Below, one piece after another: positions 16,504-28,648 of a stretch of DNA of 64,000 nucleotides; position 1 is the first letter of the stretch; every line of letters starts with the position of its first letter. The translations under genes and the position numbers were made by a program. The DNA is taken from positions 84,013-148,012 of the forward strand of contig NZ_JAFAGT010000048.1 of the NCBI RefSeq assembly GCF_019237615.1. Reading direction: 5' to 3'. Below the pieces are notes generated by a model. That model was not told the DNA's origin and did no database searches. It was given only the letters and a program-made list of their open reading frames with translations. This DNA comes from Roseateles sp. (GTDB lineage Bacteria > Pseudomonadota > Gammaproteobacteria > Burkholderiales > Burkholderiaceae_C).

Positions 16504-19500
16504 ATGACAAATACCACCGGTGATTTCGTGTCAAGAATTTCGTTGCTGCTGGCAGCAATGCTGCTGAGCGAACCTCTGCTGGCGGCCAATCCGACGGCCC
16601 ACGCCGACGACCGCACTCCAGCACGGCTGGAGCGTTTCGAAGACGGCGTTCCGGCAGGGTTCTCGACGCTGAAAGGGCAGCTCAGCGTGTCCGGCGAGCA
16701 CGTCAAGGACGGCAGCCACTCGCTGAAGTGGGACTGGCGTGAGGGCGACAGCCTCGTCATCCGGCACCCGTTCGCATTTCGTCCCTTCGTTGCCAACGGC
16801 GCCGATCAGCGGCGTGATGGCATCACGGTGTGGATCTACAGCTCGAGGCCTTTCGAAGGGCAATATCGCTTCCAGTTCCACAAGGGTGAGCAGGCGGCTT
16901 CGTCGTTCGTGATGAACGCGAACTTCACGGGCTGGCGCGCTGCGGTCGTTTCGTTCGAGATGGACATGGAAGGCCAGCCGCTGGTGGGCATGGACCGCTT
17001 GACGATCACGCCCCCGGTCGGCGCGGCAAGCGGCACCGCCTGGATTGACCAGCTCGGGCTGGACATGCGGATCGACATGCGTCATCCGGCCGCCGACTAT
17101 CAGCTTCCGTACCTGAACAAGACCGCGCTCAGCTCAGCCAACCGGCACTGGACTGCGTTGATCCACTTCGATCGTTGGCTGCAGGAGGCGCAGGCTCGCC
17201 GCGTAGCGGTTGCAGCACCGGAGCCTGTGGCGACTGAACCCATCAGCGCGCTGATCGACGGCGAGCTGCTTGAAGGCAAGCTCGGTTCGGGTGATGCGCT
17301 GGAGATCGCCAGGCGTCAGGTGCTGATGCCGAACGGGGCGATCAAGGCGCTGGCAGAAACCGCCCATCAGTGGGAGATGTACACCACCAGCGGCGTCGAC
17401 AAGAACTCGATGGCTGCATTGCGCGCCAGCACTGCCACCTGGAAGGAATTCGGCGCCGCGATGCGGGTGCTTGCCGTGGCCTACCGCCGTGGCAAGGACG
17501 GCGCCACGCGCGACAAGCTGCGTGACCTGTTCCTGCAGCTGAACTCGAACCTGGCCGACCAGGGCCTCGTGCGCGGCAGCGGCCAGGGGCTGATGCATCA
17601 CCAGGGCTACATCTTGCGCGACTGGGCAGATGCGGTGTTCCTGATGCGTGACGAACTGGGCGAGCAGCGTGCCCAGACCATGCAGGCGCTGGCCTACTAC
17701 GCGGGCCTGGGCCGCGTCTATGAGCCGACTTCCGAGATCGTCGAGTTCAACGTCGATGTGATGAACACGATGATCCAGCCTGCGCTGTACGCGATCCTGA
17801 TGGATACCGATGCTGCGCGACGCGACGCCTTGCTGGGCGACCTCTCGGCATGGATGTCGGCCTCGACGTTGAAGTCGCAGGGGCTGGCCGGCGGGATCAA
17901 GCCTGACGGAAGCGTCTTCCATCACGGCCAGCACTACGTGGCCTACGGCAACGGCGGGTTGACGGGCGTGACAGCGGTCGTTCGCTACCTGGAGGCGAGC
18001 CGATTCCCCATCACCGAGCAGGCCTATGCGCGCATTCGTGACGCGGTGTTGCGCACCCGCGTTTACTCCAGCGACGGGTTGATTCCAATGAGCCTGACCG
18101 GCCGACACCCGGACGGCTTCCAGTCGATCGCGATCGCGCCGTTTCGCTCATTGGCGCAGGCAAGGGGGGCCGCAGACCCGGAACTTGCTTCGGCCTATCT
18201 GCGGCTGGTGCGTGATGATTGGGCGGGAAAGAAGGCTTCGGGCCCGACCGAAGTCGACCAAAAGTTGGCGCGCGAACTGGCTGCCAAGGGTGTCAAGCCC
18301 GAGGCCGACCCGCAGGGCAGCTGGACGATGAACTACTCGTCGATGGCGCTGCACCGGCGCGATGGCTGGCTGGCGGCCGCGCGCGGCTACAGCCGCTACC
18401 TGGCGGGCAACGAGTCGTACTACAAGAAGAACCTTTACGGGCGCACCATCAACTATGGTGCTCTTGAAATCATGCCCGCCGATGGGGCCAAGCGCGGATT
18501 TGCTGCGGACGGTTGGAACTGGAATCGGTGGCCTGGCACCACCGCGATCCAGCAGCCGCTGGCCCGTCTCGAAGCCAAGGTGCTGAACGTTGAGCCGTCG
18601 GCCGGCGTCGAGGAGATGCTCCTGTCGGAAGAAAGCTATTCCGGCGGGCTCGATTTCCGCGGCTGGCAAGGAATGTTTGCGATGAAGCTGCAAGGTCACC
18701 CGAAATACGGTGACGACCTGGTTGCGCGCAAGTCGGTCTTCATGTTCGACGGGCGCATCGTCGCCCTGGGTTCAGGCATCAGCGCCAGCGATCGGCAGTC
18801 TCCGGTGCAGACAACTCTGTTCCAGGACCGGCTGCTGCCGGGCGAAGAAAGCGCAGGCATGGACGGCGTTGGCGCGCCTTGGAGCGCCAACGAGACGCGT
18901 TTGCGCCTGGATGGCTCGCGCTTTGCTCGCGACGAGCGTGGCAACGGCTGGTGCCTGGCGCCGGGCCAGACGGTGGCATTCAAGCGCGGCACACAGGCAT
19001 CGGTGGACGAGACGGGCAGCACTGCCACGCGCGGAGATTTCGCCAGCCTGGTGATCGACCACGGCGTTGCACCTGCCAACGCCGGCTACGAGTACGCAAC
19101 ATTCGTCGGCATGCCCGGCGACACCGGCCGCAAGATGTGCAGCGAGTTGGGCACGGCCAAGGCTGCGTATGCCGTCATTGCCCGCTCGCGTCGCGCGCAC
19201 ATCGTTCATGACCGCGCCACGGGGCTCATCGCCTATGCCTTGTTCGAGCCGGGGGCCGTGGAGAGCGGGGGGCTGTTGCAGGCGGTGTCCAGCCCCGCGA
19301 TGCTGATGCTGCGCGGGGAAAAGGACAAGCTGTCGGGATCGTTCGTGAACCCCGACCTGAACCTCTATCAGGGCAGGGATCCGGAGCAGTACGACGCCTC
19401 GGGCGCGCGCCGCGAACGAATCGTCTACGGCCTGTCCTGGATGGAACAGCCGTCTCGGCCGATAGACACGGTGGTGACATTGCGAGGGCGCTGGAAACTC

Positions 19501-19608
19501 GCCAGCCCGGTTGATGGCCTGGCGATCCGTGTCAACGGACGGACCAGCGAACTGATGTTCCGGACCAGGCACGCGACACCAGTGCAGTTCGACCTGGTCA
19601 GGGACTGA
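16504..19608 (+). CDS. Polysaccharide lyase family 8, chondroitin sulfate ABC endolyase-like
   Basis: A 1034-residue exported lyase, close to the length of Proteus vulgaris chondroitinase ABC I. A signal peptide (ISLLLAAMLLSEPLLA) precedes a carbohydrate-binding-like N-domain (FEDGVPAGFSTLKGQLSVSG, DGSHSLKWDWREGDSLVI), then the helical catalytic domain and C-terminal sandwich domains. His474 and Tyr481 (HHGQHYVAY) keep the seven-residue spacing of His501/Tyr508 of the Proteus enzyme. Arg534 (LTGRHP) and Glu637 (NESYYKKNLYGR) are the probable counterparts of Arg560 and Glu653. ABC enzymes accept chondroitin and dermatan sulfates. ATG 16504 was chosen because the signal peptide starts there; an upstream GTG frame adds an unlikely leader. 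Confidence 0.92.
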   Translation: MTNTTGDFVSRISLLLAAMLLSEPLLAANPTAHADDRTPARLERFEDGVPAGFSTLKGQLSVSGEHVKDGSHSLKWDWREGDSLVIRHPFAFRPFVANGADQRRDGITVWIYSSRPFEGQYRFQFHKGEQAASSFVMNANFTGWRAAVVSFEMDMEGQPLVGMDRLTITPPVGAASGTAWIDQLGLDMRIDMRHPAADYQLPYLNKTALSSANRHWTALIHFDRWLQEAQARRVAVAAPEPVATEPISALIDGELLEGKLGSGDALEIARRQVLMPNGAIKALAETAHQWEMYTTSGVDKNSMAALRASTATWKEFGAAMRVLAVAYRRGKDGATRDKLRDLFLQLNSNLADQGLVRGSGQGLMHHQGYILRDWADAVFLMRDELGEQRAQTMQALAYYAGLGRVYEPTSEIVEFNVDVMNTMIQPALYAILMDTDAARRDALLGDLSAWMSASTLKSQGLAGGIKPDGSVFHHGQHYVAYGNGGLTGVTAVVRYLEASRFPITEQAYARIRDAVLRTRVYSSDGLIPMSLTGRHPDGFQSIAIAPFRSLAQARGAADPELASAYLRLVRDDWAGKKASGPTEVDQKLARELAAKGVKPEADPQGSWTMNYSSMALHRRDGWLAAARGYSRYLAGNESYYKKNLYGRTINYGALEIMPADGAKRGFAADGWNWNRWPGTTAIQQPLARLEAKVLNVEPSAGVEEMLLSEESYSGGLDFRGWQGMFAMKLQGHPKYGDDLVARKSVFMFDGRIVALGSGISASDRQSPVQTTLFQDRLLPGEESAGMDGVGAPWSANETRLRLDGSRFARDERGNGWCLAPGQTVAFKRGTQASVDETGSTATRGDFASLVIDHGVAPANAGYEYATFVGMPGDTGRKMCSELGTAKAAYAVIARSRRAHIVHDRATGLIAYALFEPGAVESGGLLQAVSSPAMLMLRGEKDKLSGSFVNPDLNLYQGRDPEQYDASGARRERIVYGLSWMEQPSRPIDTVVTLRGRWKLASPVDGLAIRVNGRTSELMFRTRHATPVQFDLVRD

Positions 19609-19639
19609 GCAATGCTCGAGAAGCGCCGGTAGTGGTTGC

Positions 19640-19925
19640 CCCGATCATTGACCGGCATTGCAAGCGCCCTGCCCAGACCCCAGGCGCAGCCCAGCGGGTA
19701 AAGCGCTTGTGCGCGACCTTGTACTTGCCGAAGCGCTCAGGCAGGCCGCTGCGGCGCACCCGAGCGCAACACCCCTGGCACTGGGCTGACGAAGCTGCGA
19801 CCGTCACTGCCGCCACGCCCCGGGATCGCCCGCCTCCTTGCCGGGCAGCGAGCCCTCCAGGCTTGCCATTGGGCGTCAGTCAGCTCGTCACGGCTTGGAC
19901 ATGACATGCGGGCTGACTTGCACCG
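19640..19925 (-). pseudogene. Decayed IS5-family transposase remnant
   Basis: On the minus strand a fragment SRDELTDAQWQAWRARCPA...GRGGSDGRSFVSPVPGVLRSGA (about 19737-19910) matches the N-terminus of IS5/IS1182-like transposases (normally ELTDAQW, GR, FVNAVLWVLRSGA). After a frameshift near 19750 the homology continues as LPERFGKYKVAHKRFTRWA and GVW, then fades. No complete catalytic domain or terminal inverted repeats are visible. The remnant fills most of the otherwise gene-free 356-base gap 19609-19964 and marks the right edge of the glycosaminoglycan locus. Confidence 0.75.
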
Positions 19926-19964
19926 CCTCATCCCTTCCTGGTCGCCCTGGAATGTCGATTCAGC

Positions 19965-20627
19965 CTAGGCCGTCCGGCGGGCGTCGAGCTGGGCGCGCAG
20001 TTCCGCCACTTCTGCGGCCAGGTTGTCGCGGGCCGTGGTGGCGCCCACCAACTCCATCTCGGCGGCCAGACGCGCGTCGGACTCGGCCGCCGACGTCGCG
20101 ACATGTCGCTCCAGCTGCTGGCGCAGCTCGGCCAGCTGGGCGTCCTTGCCCTCGATGGCCAGGTGGTCCTTGGCCTTGCCGACCAGCGCGTTGGACGCGA
20201 TGTCGCGTGCGTGGCGCAGCTCCACCGTCAGCCGCGCCAGCGCCTGCTCGTGCTCGGCGGTGAGCCGGGCCAGCCGGGCATCGAGCTCGTCGCGCTGGGC
20301 CTCGGCCTGCCCGTTGGCCTGCAGCAGCGCCGCCAGGTCGGTCTCCGTCTGTGCCAGGCGCTGCTGCACGCGGCCGGCCGCTTCCTCGGCCAGCTGCCGC
20401 GCCCAGCTGCCCAGCGCTGCCGTGACGGCCGCCGGCGGCGTCGTGTCCAGCGCCGGGTCCGGCTGGGCCTGGGCGTCGCGCCAGGCCGCCAGATGCTGGT
20501 GGAGAGCCTGCGCGGGGGCCGCGCCCAGCGCGCCGCGCAGGCCGTCCATCGTCACCGGCTTGCCCTCGTTCGCCAGGCCCTGGGCCGCGGCGGCTACTTC
20601 GTCGAAAGTGATGTCTTGACCTGCCAT
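19965..20627 (-). CDS. KfrA-like DNA-binding coiled-coil protein
   Basis: A 220-residue protein with an N-terminal KfrA-type DNA-binding domain (DITFDEVAAAAQGLANEGKP, VTMDGLRGALGAAPAQALHQ, about residues 4-55) and a long alanine/glutamate/leucine-rich coiled coil from about residue 85 to the end (repeats such as AEAQRDELDARLARLTAEHE). KfrA is an autoregulated plasmid protein; chromosomal relatives are common in betaproteobacteria, but their role is unclear. ATG 20627 starts directly before the DNA-binding domain. It is downstream of acnA in the same direction with about 170 bases between. Confidence 0.75.
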   Translation of the reverse strand: MAGQDITFDEVAAAAQGLANEGKPVTMDGLRGALGAAPAQALHQHLAAWRDAQAQPDPALDTTPPAAVTAALGSWARQLAEEAAGRVQQRLAQTETDLAALLQANGQAEAQRDELDARLARLTAEHEQALARLTVELRHARDIASNALVGKAKDHLAIEGKDAQLAELRQQLERHVATSAAESDARLAAEMELVGATTARDNLAAEVAELRAQLDARRTA

Positions 20628-20800
20628 GTTGTTTTCCAATTCGGGCGTGGGCGGCCTGTGCCGCGAACCTCCCGAGGGGAGGGCGACCGCCCCGGGAAGT
20701 TCCTTAAATGCCGCCTGCGGGTCAGGTCGCCCGCAGCCGGAGCAGCTCCTCGACGTGCGGTCGCGCGGCAATCAACATGGCAGCAGGCTTGCCTGCGTGC

Positions 20801-23521
<2,721 letters not shown>

Positions 23522-23598
23522 GGTTACTCCTTTAGGATGCCCGCGCATTCTGGCGAGCTTGTCGTGACTTGTGTGAATCCCGGCCTCTGGACCCGGCC

Positions 23599-24948
23599 AT
23601 GACGGCCCGGTTGGCTCGCCCGCGCCTCTTTCCGCTGACCTGGCCGCTGCTGCTCGAGCTGCTGCTGGGCATAGGCATAGGCGTCATCGGCACCGCCCTG
23701 GCAGCGCGGCTGTCGGACAACAGCGGCGCGGCCTTCGGCATCGCCAACCAGGTCTTCGCGGCCCTGTTCGTGCTGTTCCGTGTCATCGGCGCGGGCGTCA
23801 GCGTGGCCGTGACTCAGGCTCTCGGCGCAGGCCGGCGCGAACAGGCGGACGCGGTGGCCCGGGCCGTCGTCGGCGCCAGCACCTGGCTGGGGCTGGCCGG
23901 CGCCGGCGTGGCGCTGGCGGCGGCCGGGCCGCTGCTGAGCCTGGTCAACACGCCGGCCGAGGTGGCGCCGCTGGCCCGCACGCTGCTGCAGGCGCTGGCC
24001 CCGGCCCTGCTGCTGGATGCCTTGAATGCCAACATGTCCAGCGTCATGCGCGCCCATCTGCGCAGCCGTGAGGCGCTGCTCGTCGTCGTCGTCATCCAGG
24101 TGGTGACGCTGGCGCTGGCCTTGCTGGTCATGCCCCACCTGGGCCTGGTCGGTTATGCGCTGGCCTGCGTCGTCGGGCGCGGCATGGGCCTGGGTCTGCA
24201 CATCACGCTGTGGCGCGCGCGGCTGGGCCTGCGCCTGCGCGCGCCGGACTGGTGGCGCCTGGTGCGCGCGCCCCTGGCCACGGTGTTGCACATCGGCATC
24301 CCCGGTGCGGCCGAGAACATCGCCTGGCGGGCCGCCTTCATGATGAGTCTGGCGGCCGTGGCCCAGCTGGGCGCCAACGCGCTGGCTACCCATGCCTACA
24401 CGATGCAGCTGCTGCACGTGATCCTGATGTTCAGCCTGGCCACGGGTTTCGCCGTCGAGATCCTGGTGGGCCACATGATTGGCGCGGGGGAGTTGCACGC
24501 AGCCCACAGGCTGGTGCGCAAGTCGCTGGCCCTGGGCTTCGCCGTCGCCCTCGTCGTGGCCGGCGGCTTCGCGCTGGCCGGACCCTGGCTGCTGAGCCGC
24601 TTCACGTCCGACCCCGAAATCATCGCGCTGGGCTGCACGCTGCTGTGGTGGACGGTGTTGCTGGAGCCCGGCCGCACCTTCAACCTCGTCGTCATCAACG
24701 CGCTGCGCGCCGCCGGCGACGCGCGCTACCCCGTAGCGGCCGGCGCCGCCTCCATGGCCCTGGTGCTGGCGGGCGGCAGCTGGTTCCTGGGCCTGCACCT
24801 GGGCTGGGGGCTGGTGGGCGTCTGGATTGCCTACGCGGCGGATGAGTGGATTCGAGGCCTGCTGATGTGGCGGCGTTGGGCGACACTGGGGTGGTTGCCC
24901 CATGCCCGCGCCGCACACCGCAAGTTGCGCCAAGCCGGGGTCGGGTGA
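23599..24948 (+). CDS. MATE-family multidrug/toxin efflux transporter
   Basis: A 449-residue integral membrane protein with about twelve hydrophobic segments and MATE-family internal pseudo-symmetry ([31 protein letters not shown] in the first half; [42 protein letters not shown] in the second, quoted here only as landmarks at about residues 45-75 and 255-297). MATE proteins export cationic compounds using sodium or proton gradients. Start ATG 23599 lacks a clear ribosome site; an in-frame TTG at 23569 is an alternative. The substrate is unknown. Confidence 0.85.
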   Translation: MTARLARPRLFPLTWPLLLELLLGIGIGVIGTALAARLSDNSGAAFGIANQVFAALFVLFRVIGAGVSVAVTQALGAGRREQADAVARAVVGASTWLGLAGAGVALAAAGPLLSLVNTPAEVAPLARTLLQALAPALLLDALNANMSSVMRAHLRSREALLVVVVIQVVTLALALLVMPHLGLVGYALACVVGRGMGLGLHITLWRARLGLRLRAPDWWRLVRAPLATVLHIGIPGAAENIAWRAAFMMSLAAVAQLGANALATHAYTMQLLHVILMFSLATGFAVEILVGHMIGAGELHAAHRLVRKSLALGFAVALVVAGGFALAGPWLLSRFTSDPEIIALGCTLLWWTVLLEPGRTFNLVVINALRAAGDARYPVAAGAASMALVLAGGSWFLGLHLGWGLVGVWIAYAADEWIRGLLMWRRWATLGWLPHARAAHRKLRQAGVG

Positions 24949-24989
24949 ATCGGTATTTTCCTAGCCAGTAAAACTTGAGGGATGTTTTC

Positions 24990-24995
24990 TACAAT
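24990..24995 (+). promoter_or_regulatory. Possible -10 box (TACAAT) for the nucleoside operon
   Basis: TACAAT lies 32 bases before the BMP gene start. No matching -35 element is found at normal spacing (a TTGAGG at 24975 is only nine bases away), so this is a weak call. Confidence 0.3.
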
Positions 24996-25026
24996 GCGCC
25001 CCTTTCGCCTTGCCCAACGCCACTCC

Positions 25027-26004
25027 ATGAAGTTTGCTCTGCACAGCCTCTCCCTGGCCCTGTTGCTCGCCTGCGGCGCCGCCCAGGCGGCCCAGCAGCC
25101 CGCGGTGATCTTCGACATGGGCGGCAAGTTCGACAAATCGTTCAACCAGGCCGGCTACCAGGGCGCCGAGCGCTGGAAGAAGGAGTCGGGCAAGGCCTAT
25201 CTCGAGTTCGAGATCAGCAACGACACCCAGCGCGTGCAGGCCATCCGCCGCATGGCTGAGCGTGGCGCCAGCCCCATCATCAGCATCGGTTTTGCCCAGG
25301 CCTCTGCGCTGCAGCAGGTGGCCAAGGACTTTCCCAAGACCCAGTTCGCCATCATCGACGCCAAGGTCGACATGCCCAATGTGCAGTCGGTGCTGTTCAA
25401 GGAGCAGGAGGGCAGCTACCTCGTCGGCGCGATGGCGGCCCTGACCAGCAAGACCGGCAAGGTGGGCTTCGTGGGCGGCATGGACATCCCGCTGATCCGC
25501 AAGTTCCAGTGCGGCTACGAGCAGGGCGCCAAGGCGACCCTGCCCAAGATCGAGGTGTTCTCGAACATGACGGGCACCACGTCGTCCGCCTGGAACGACC
25601 CGACCCGCGGCGGTGAGCTGGCCAAGGCCCAGTTTGCCAAGGGCTCGGATGTGGTCTTCGCCGCCGCCGGCGGCACCGGCGTAGGCGTCTACCAGGCCGC
25701 CAAGGACGCCGGCAAGCTCGCCATCGGTGTGGACAGCAACCAGAACCACCTGCAGCCCGGCACCATGCTGACCTCCATGGTCAAGCGCGTGGACGTGGCC
25801 GTCTACAACGTGTTGAAGGAATGGAAGCCGGGCGTGCAGGTGCTGGGTCTGAAGGAGGCCGGCGTGGACTACGCGGCCGACGAGAACAACGCCAAGCTGC
25901 TGACCCCGGCGCTGAAGGCCAAGGTCGACGCCGTGAAGGCCGACATCATCGCCGGCAAGGTGAAGGTGTCGGACTACATGGCCGGCGACGCCTGCAAGTT
26001 CTGA
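25027..26004 (+). CDS. BMP-family nucleoside ABC transporter substrate-binding protein
   Basis: A 325-residue exported binding protein of the BMP/PnrA family, which captures nucleosides in the periplasm. The signal peptide MKFALHSLSLALLLACGAAQ ends in a possible lipobox (LLAC) as well as an AQA signal-peptidase I site, so anchoring is uncertain. Family motifs are FDMGGKFDKSFNQAGYQGAE, KEQEGSYLVGAMAALTSKTG, VGFVGGMDIPLIRKFQCGY and DVVFAAAGGTGVGVYQAAKD. It is the first gene of a transporter set, nine bases before the ATPase gene. Confidence 0.92.
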   Translation: MKFALHSLSLALLLACGAAQAAQQPAVIFDMGGKFDKSFNQAGYQGAERWKKESGKAYLEFEISNDTQRVQAIRRMAERGASPIISIGFAQASALQQVAKDFPKTQFAIIDAKVDMPNVQSVLFKEQEGSYLVGAMAALTSKTGKVGFVGGMDIPLIRKFQCGYEQGAKATLPKIEVFSNMTGTTSSAWNDPTRGGELAKAQFAKGSDVVFAAAGGTGVGVYQAAKDAGKLAIGVDSNQNHLQPGTMLTSMVKRVDVAVYNVLKEWKPGVQVLGLKEAGVDYAADENNAKLLTPALKAKVDAVKADIIAGKVKVSDYMAGDACKF

Positions 26005-26012
26005 GCGGCAGC

Positions 26013-27548
26013 GTGAGCACGCCCGCCGTCCGCCTGCAGGCGATTTCCAAGCGTTTCGGCGCCGTGCAAGCCAACCGCGAGGTGTCGTTCGACATCGCCG
26101 CGGGCAGCGTGCATGGCCTGGTCGGCGAGAACGGCGCCGGCAAGAGCACGCTGATGGCCATCCTGTATGGCTACTACCACGCCGACTCGGGCTCCATCGA
26201 GGTCAACGGCCAGCCCGTCCACATCGCCAACTCGCAGCAGGCCATACAGCTGGGCATAGGCATGGTCCACCAGCACTTCATGCTGGTCGACACGCTGAGC
26301 TGCCTGGAAAACATCATGCTTGGCGCCGAAGGCGGCTTCTTCCTGACGCCGTCCAAGGCCAAGGTGCGCGCCAAGCTGGAAGCGCTGATGGCCGAGACCG
26401 GCCTGCAGGTGCACCTGGACGCGCTGGTCAGCGACCTGCCGGTGGGCGAGCTGCAGCGGCTGGAGATCCTGAAGGCGCTGTACCGCGGCGCCAGGATCCT
26501 GATCCTGGACGAGCCCACCGCGGTGTTGACGCCGCAGGAAACCGACCAGCTCTTCGTCACGCTGCGCAAGCTGCAGCAACTGGGCACCACGCTCATCCTC
26601 ATCACTCACAAGCTCAGGGAAGTCATGAGCCTGTGCGGTGCCGTCACGGTGATGCGCCAGGGGCAGGTCGTCGAGACGCGGCCCATTGCGCAATGGAGCG
26701 AGGAGGCGCTGGCCGAGTCCATGGTTGGCCGCAAGGTCACGCTGGGCCGGCCCGAGGGCATGGAGGTGCAAGCCGGCGAGGTCCGGCTGCAGGCCAACGG
26801 ACTCAACCTCAAGCATGCCAACGGCGTGGCGGCCTTGAAGGATGTCAGCCTGACGCTGAAGGCCGGCGAGATCGTCGGCGTGGCCGGCGTGTCGGGCAAC
26901 GGCCAGAGCGAGCTGCTGGAGGTGTTGTCGGGCCTGCGCGCGCCAGAGGGCGGGCAGATGTCGCTGGGCGGCAAGAGCTTCACGCCCGAGGCCTGGCTGG
27001 ACACGGTCCAGGCCCGCCCGCTGCGCCTGGCCCATGTGCCCGAGGACCGGCATGCCGTCGGTCTGGTCATGAACTTCCCTGCCTGGGAGTCCGCCGTGCT
27101 GGGCTACCAGGGCCTGCCCAAGTACCGCAAGGGCGCATCCATGAACCACGCCGCAATGCGTGAGGCCACGCGGCAGATGCAGGAGCGTTTCGACGTGCGC
27201 CCGCGCGACGAGAATCTGGGCTCCAGCAAGTTCTCCGGCGGCAACCAGCAGAAGCTCATCCTGGCCCGCGAGATCGGCGAGCAGCCCACCGTGCTGCTGG
27301 TGGGCCAGCCCACGCGCGGCGTTGACATCGGCGCCATCGAATTCATCCACCACCAGTTGCGCGCGCTGCGCGACGCCGGCTGCGCGGTGCTGTTGGTCAG
27401 CAGCGAACTGGACGAGATCCTGGCGCTGGCGGACCGTGTCGTCGTCATGAACTGCGGCCGCATCACCGGTGAACTCGCCATTGAAGACTGCGACGAACGT
27501 CGCCTCGGCCTGCTGATGGCCGCGCAAGAAGAACGGGCCGCTGCATGA
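26013..27548 (+). CDS. Nucleoside ABC transporter, double ATPase subunit
   Basis: A 511-residue protein with two ABC ATPase domains, the RbsA/NupA-type arrangement. Domain one has Walker A GENGAGKST and Walker B LILDEPTAVL. Its signature region is the degenerate LPVGELQR. Domain two has the altered Walker A GVSGNGQSE and a clear SGGNQQK signature, as usual for this family. It powers nucleoside import with the neighbouring permeases. The GTG at 26013 is used; the homology begins at once (VRLQAISKRFGAVQAN). Its stop overlaps the first permease start. Confidence 0.93.
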   Translation: MSTPAVRLQAISKRFGAVQANREVSFDIAAGSVHGLVGENGAGKSTLMAILYGYYHADSGSIEVNGQPVHIANSQQAIQLGIGMVHQHFMLVDTLSCLENIMLGAEGGFFLTPSKAKVRAKLEALMAETGLQVHLDALVSDLPVGELQRLEILKALYRGARILILDEPTAVLTPQETDQLFVTLRKLQQLGTTLILITHKLREVMSLCGAVTVMRQGQVVETRPIAQWSEEALAESMVGRKVTLGRPEGMEVQAGEVRLQANGLNLKHANGVAALKDVSLTLKAGEIVGVAGVSGNGQSELLEVLSGLRAPEGGQMSLGGKSFTPEAWLDTVQARPLRLAHVPEDRHAVGLVMNFPAWESAVLGYQGLPKYRKGASMNHAAMREATRQMQERFDVRPRDENLGSSKFSGGNQQKLILAREIGEQPTVLLVGQPTRGVDIGAIEFIHHQLRALRDAGCAVLLVSSELDEILALADRVVVMNCGRITGELAIEDCDERRLGLLMAAQEERAAA

Positions 27549-28648
27549 GCCAGCCTTTGCAACTCCCCCGCTGGATCGACATCGGCCTGCTGCCGCTGTG
27601 GAATCTCGCCATCGCGCTGGTCGTGGCCGGCCTCGTCGTCATGGTCATTGGCCACAGCCCCTGGCAGGCACTGACCGTGCTGCTGGATGGGGCGCTGGGC
27701 AGCGTGCGCGGCCTGGGCTACTCGCTGTACTACGCGACGACCTTCATCTTCACGGGCCTGGCCGTCGCCGTGGCCATCCACGCGGGCCTGTTCAACATCG
27801 GTGGCGAAGGCCAGGCGACGCTGGGCGGCGTGGGCGTGGCGCTGGTCGCGCTGTGGCTGGGTGCCAAGTTGCCGGCCATCATCATGCTGCCGCTGCTGGT
27901 CGTCGCGGCCGCCGGCTTCGGCATGCTGTGGGCGGCGCTGCCGGCCTACCTGCAGGCCTGGCGCGGCAGCCACGTCGTCATCACGACCATCATGTTCAAC
28001 TTCCTCGCCGCCGGCCTGAACGGCTATCTGCTGGTGAACTGGCTGCGCCCGGCCGACAGCATGGCGGTGGAGTCGGCCGAGTTCGCCGACAGCGCCCGCA
28101 TGCCGGCGCTGCACCAGATCGCCGCCGCATTCGGCGTCGAGCTGCCGTCCTCTCCGCTCAACCTCAGCCTCGTCATCGCGCTGGTGGCCTGCGTCCTGGT
28201 CGGCTGGTTCCTGTGGAAGAGCGCCGCCGGCTATGCGGTGCGCGCCGTCGGCAGTGCGCCGCGTGCTGCCCACTACGCCGGCATCCGGCCGCGTGCCCAG
28301 ATCATGCTGGCCATGGCCATCTCAGGCGCGCTGGCCGGCATGGTGGGCATCAACGAGATCTCCGGCGTGCAGGGCAAGCTGACGCTCGACTTCGTCGCCG
28401 GTGCCGGCTTCACCGGCATCGCCGTGTCGCTGATGGGACGCAACCATCCCTTCGGCATCGTGCTGGCCTCACTGCTGTTCGGCGTGCTCTACCAGGGCGG
28501 CGTCGAGGTGTCGTTCGAGTTGCAGGGCTTCTCCCGCGAGATGGTCGTCACGGCGCAGGGCCTGATCGTGCTGTTTTCGGGCGCGATGGCCACCGTCAGC
28601 GCGCCGCTGTTTGCGCGCCTCTACGCTGCCGTGAAGGGAGGCCGCTGA
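27545..28648 (+). CDS. Nucleoside ABC transporter permease 1
   Basis: A 367-residue polytopic membrane protein of the BPD_transp_2 family. Landmarks are the conserved HAGLFNIGGEGQATLGGVGV near residue 80 and the EAA-like cytoplasmic region AVRAVGSAPRAAHYAGIRPR. It overlaps the ATPase stop by four bases (ATGA) and pairs with the next permease to form the membrane channel for nucleosides. Confidence 0.92.
   Translation: MSQPLQLPRWIDIGLLPLWNLAIALVVAGLVVMVIGHSPWQALTVLLDGALGSVRGLGYSLYYATTFIFTGLAVAVAIHAGLFNIGGEGQATLGGVGVALVALWLGAKLPAIIMLPLLVVAAAGFGMLWAALPAYLQAWRGSHVVITTIMFNFLAAGLNGYLLVNWLRPADSMAVESAEFADSARMPALHQIAAAFGVELPSSPLNLSLVIALVACVLVGWFLWKSAAGYAVRAVGSAPRAAHYAGIRPRAQIMLAMAISGALAGMVGINEISGVQGKLTLDFVAGAGFTGIAVSLMGRNHPFGIVLASLLFGVLYQGGVEVSFELQGFSREMVVTAQGLIVLFSGAMATVSAPLFARLYAAVKGGR

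Noticed and set aside
12175..19608. Heparin/heparan lyases
   Set aside because: The active-site patterns are PL8, not PL12, PL13 or PL21, and the hexosamine branch is of the galactosamine type.
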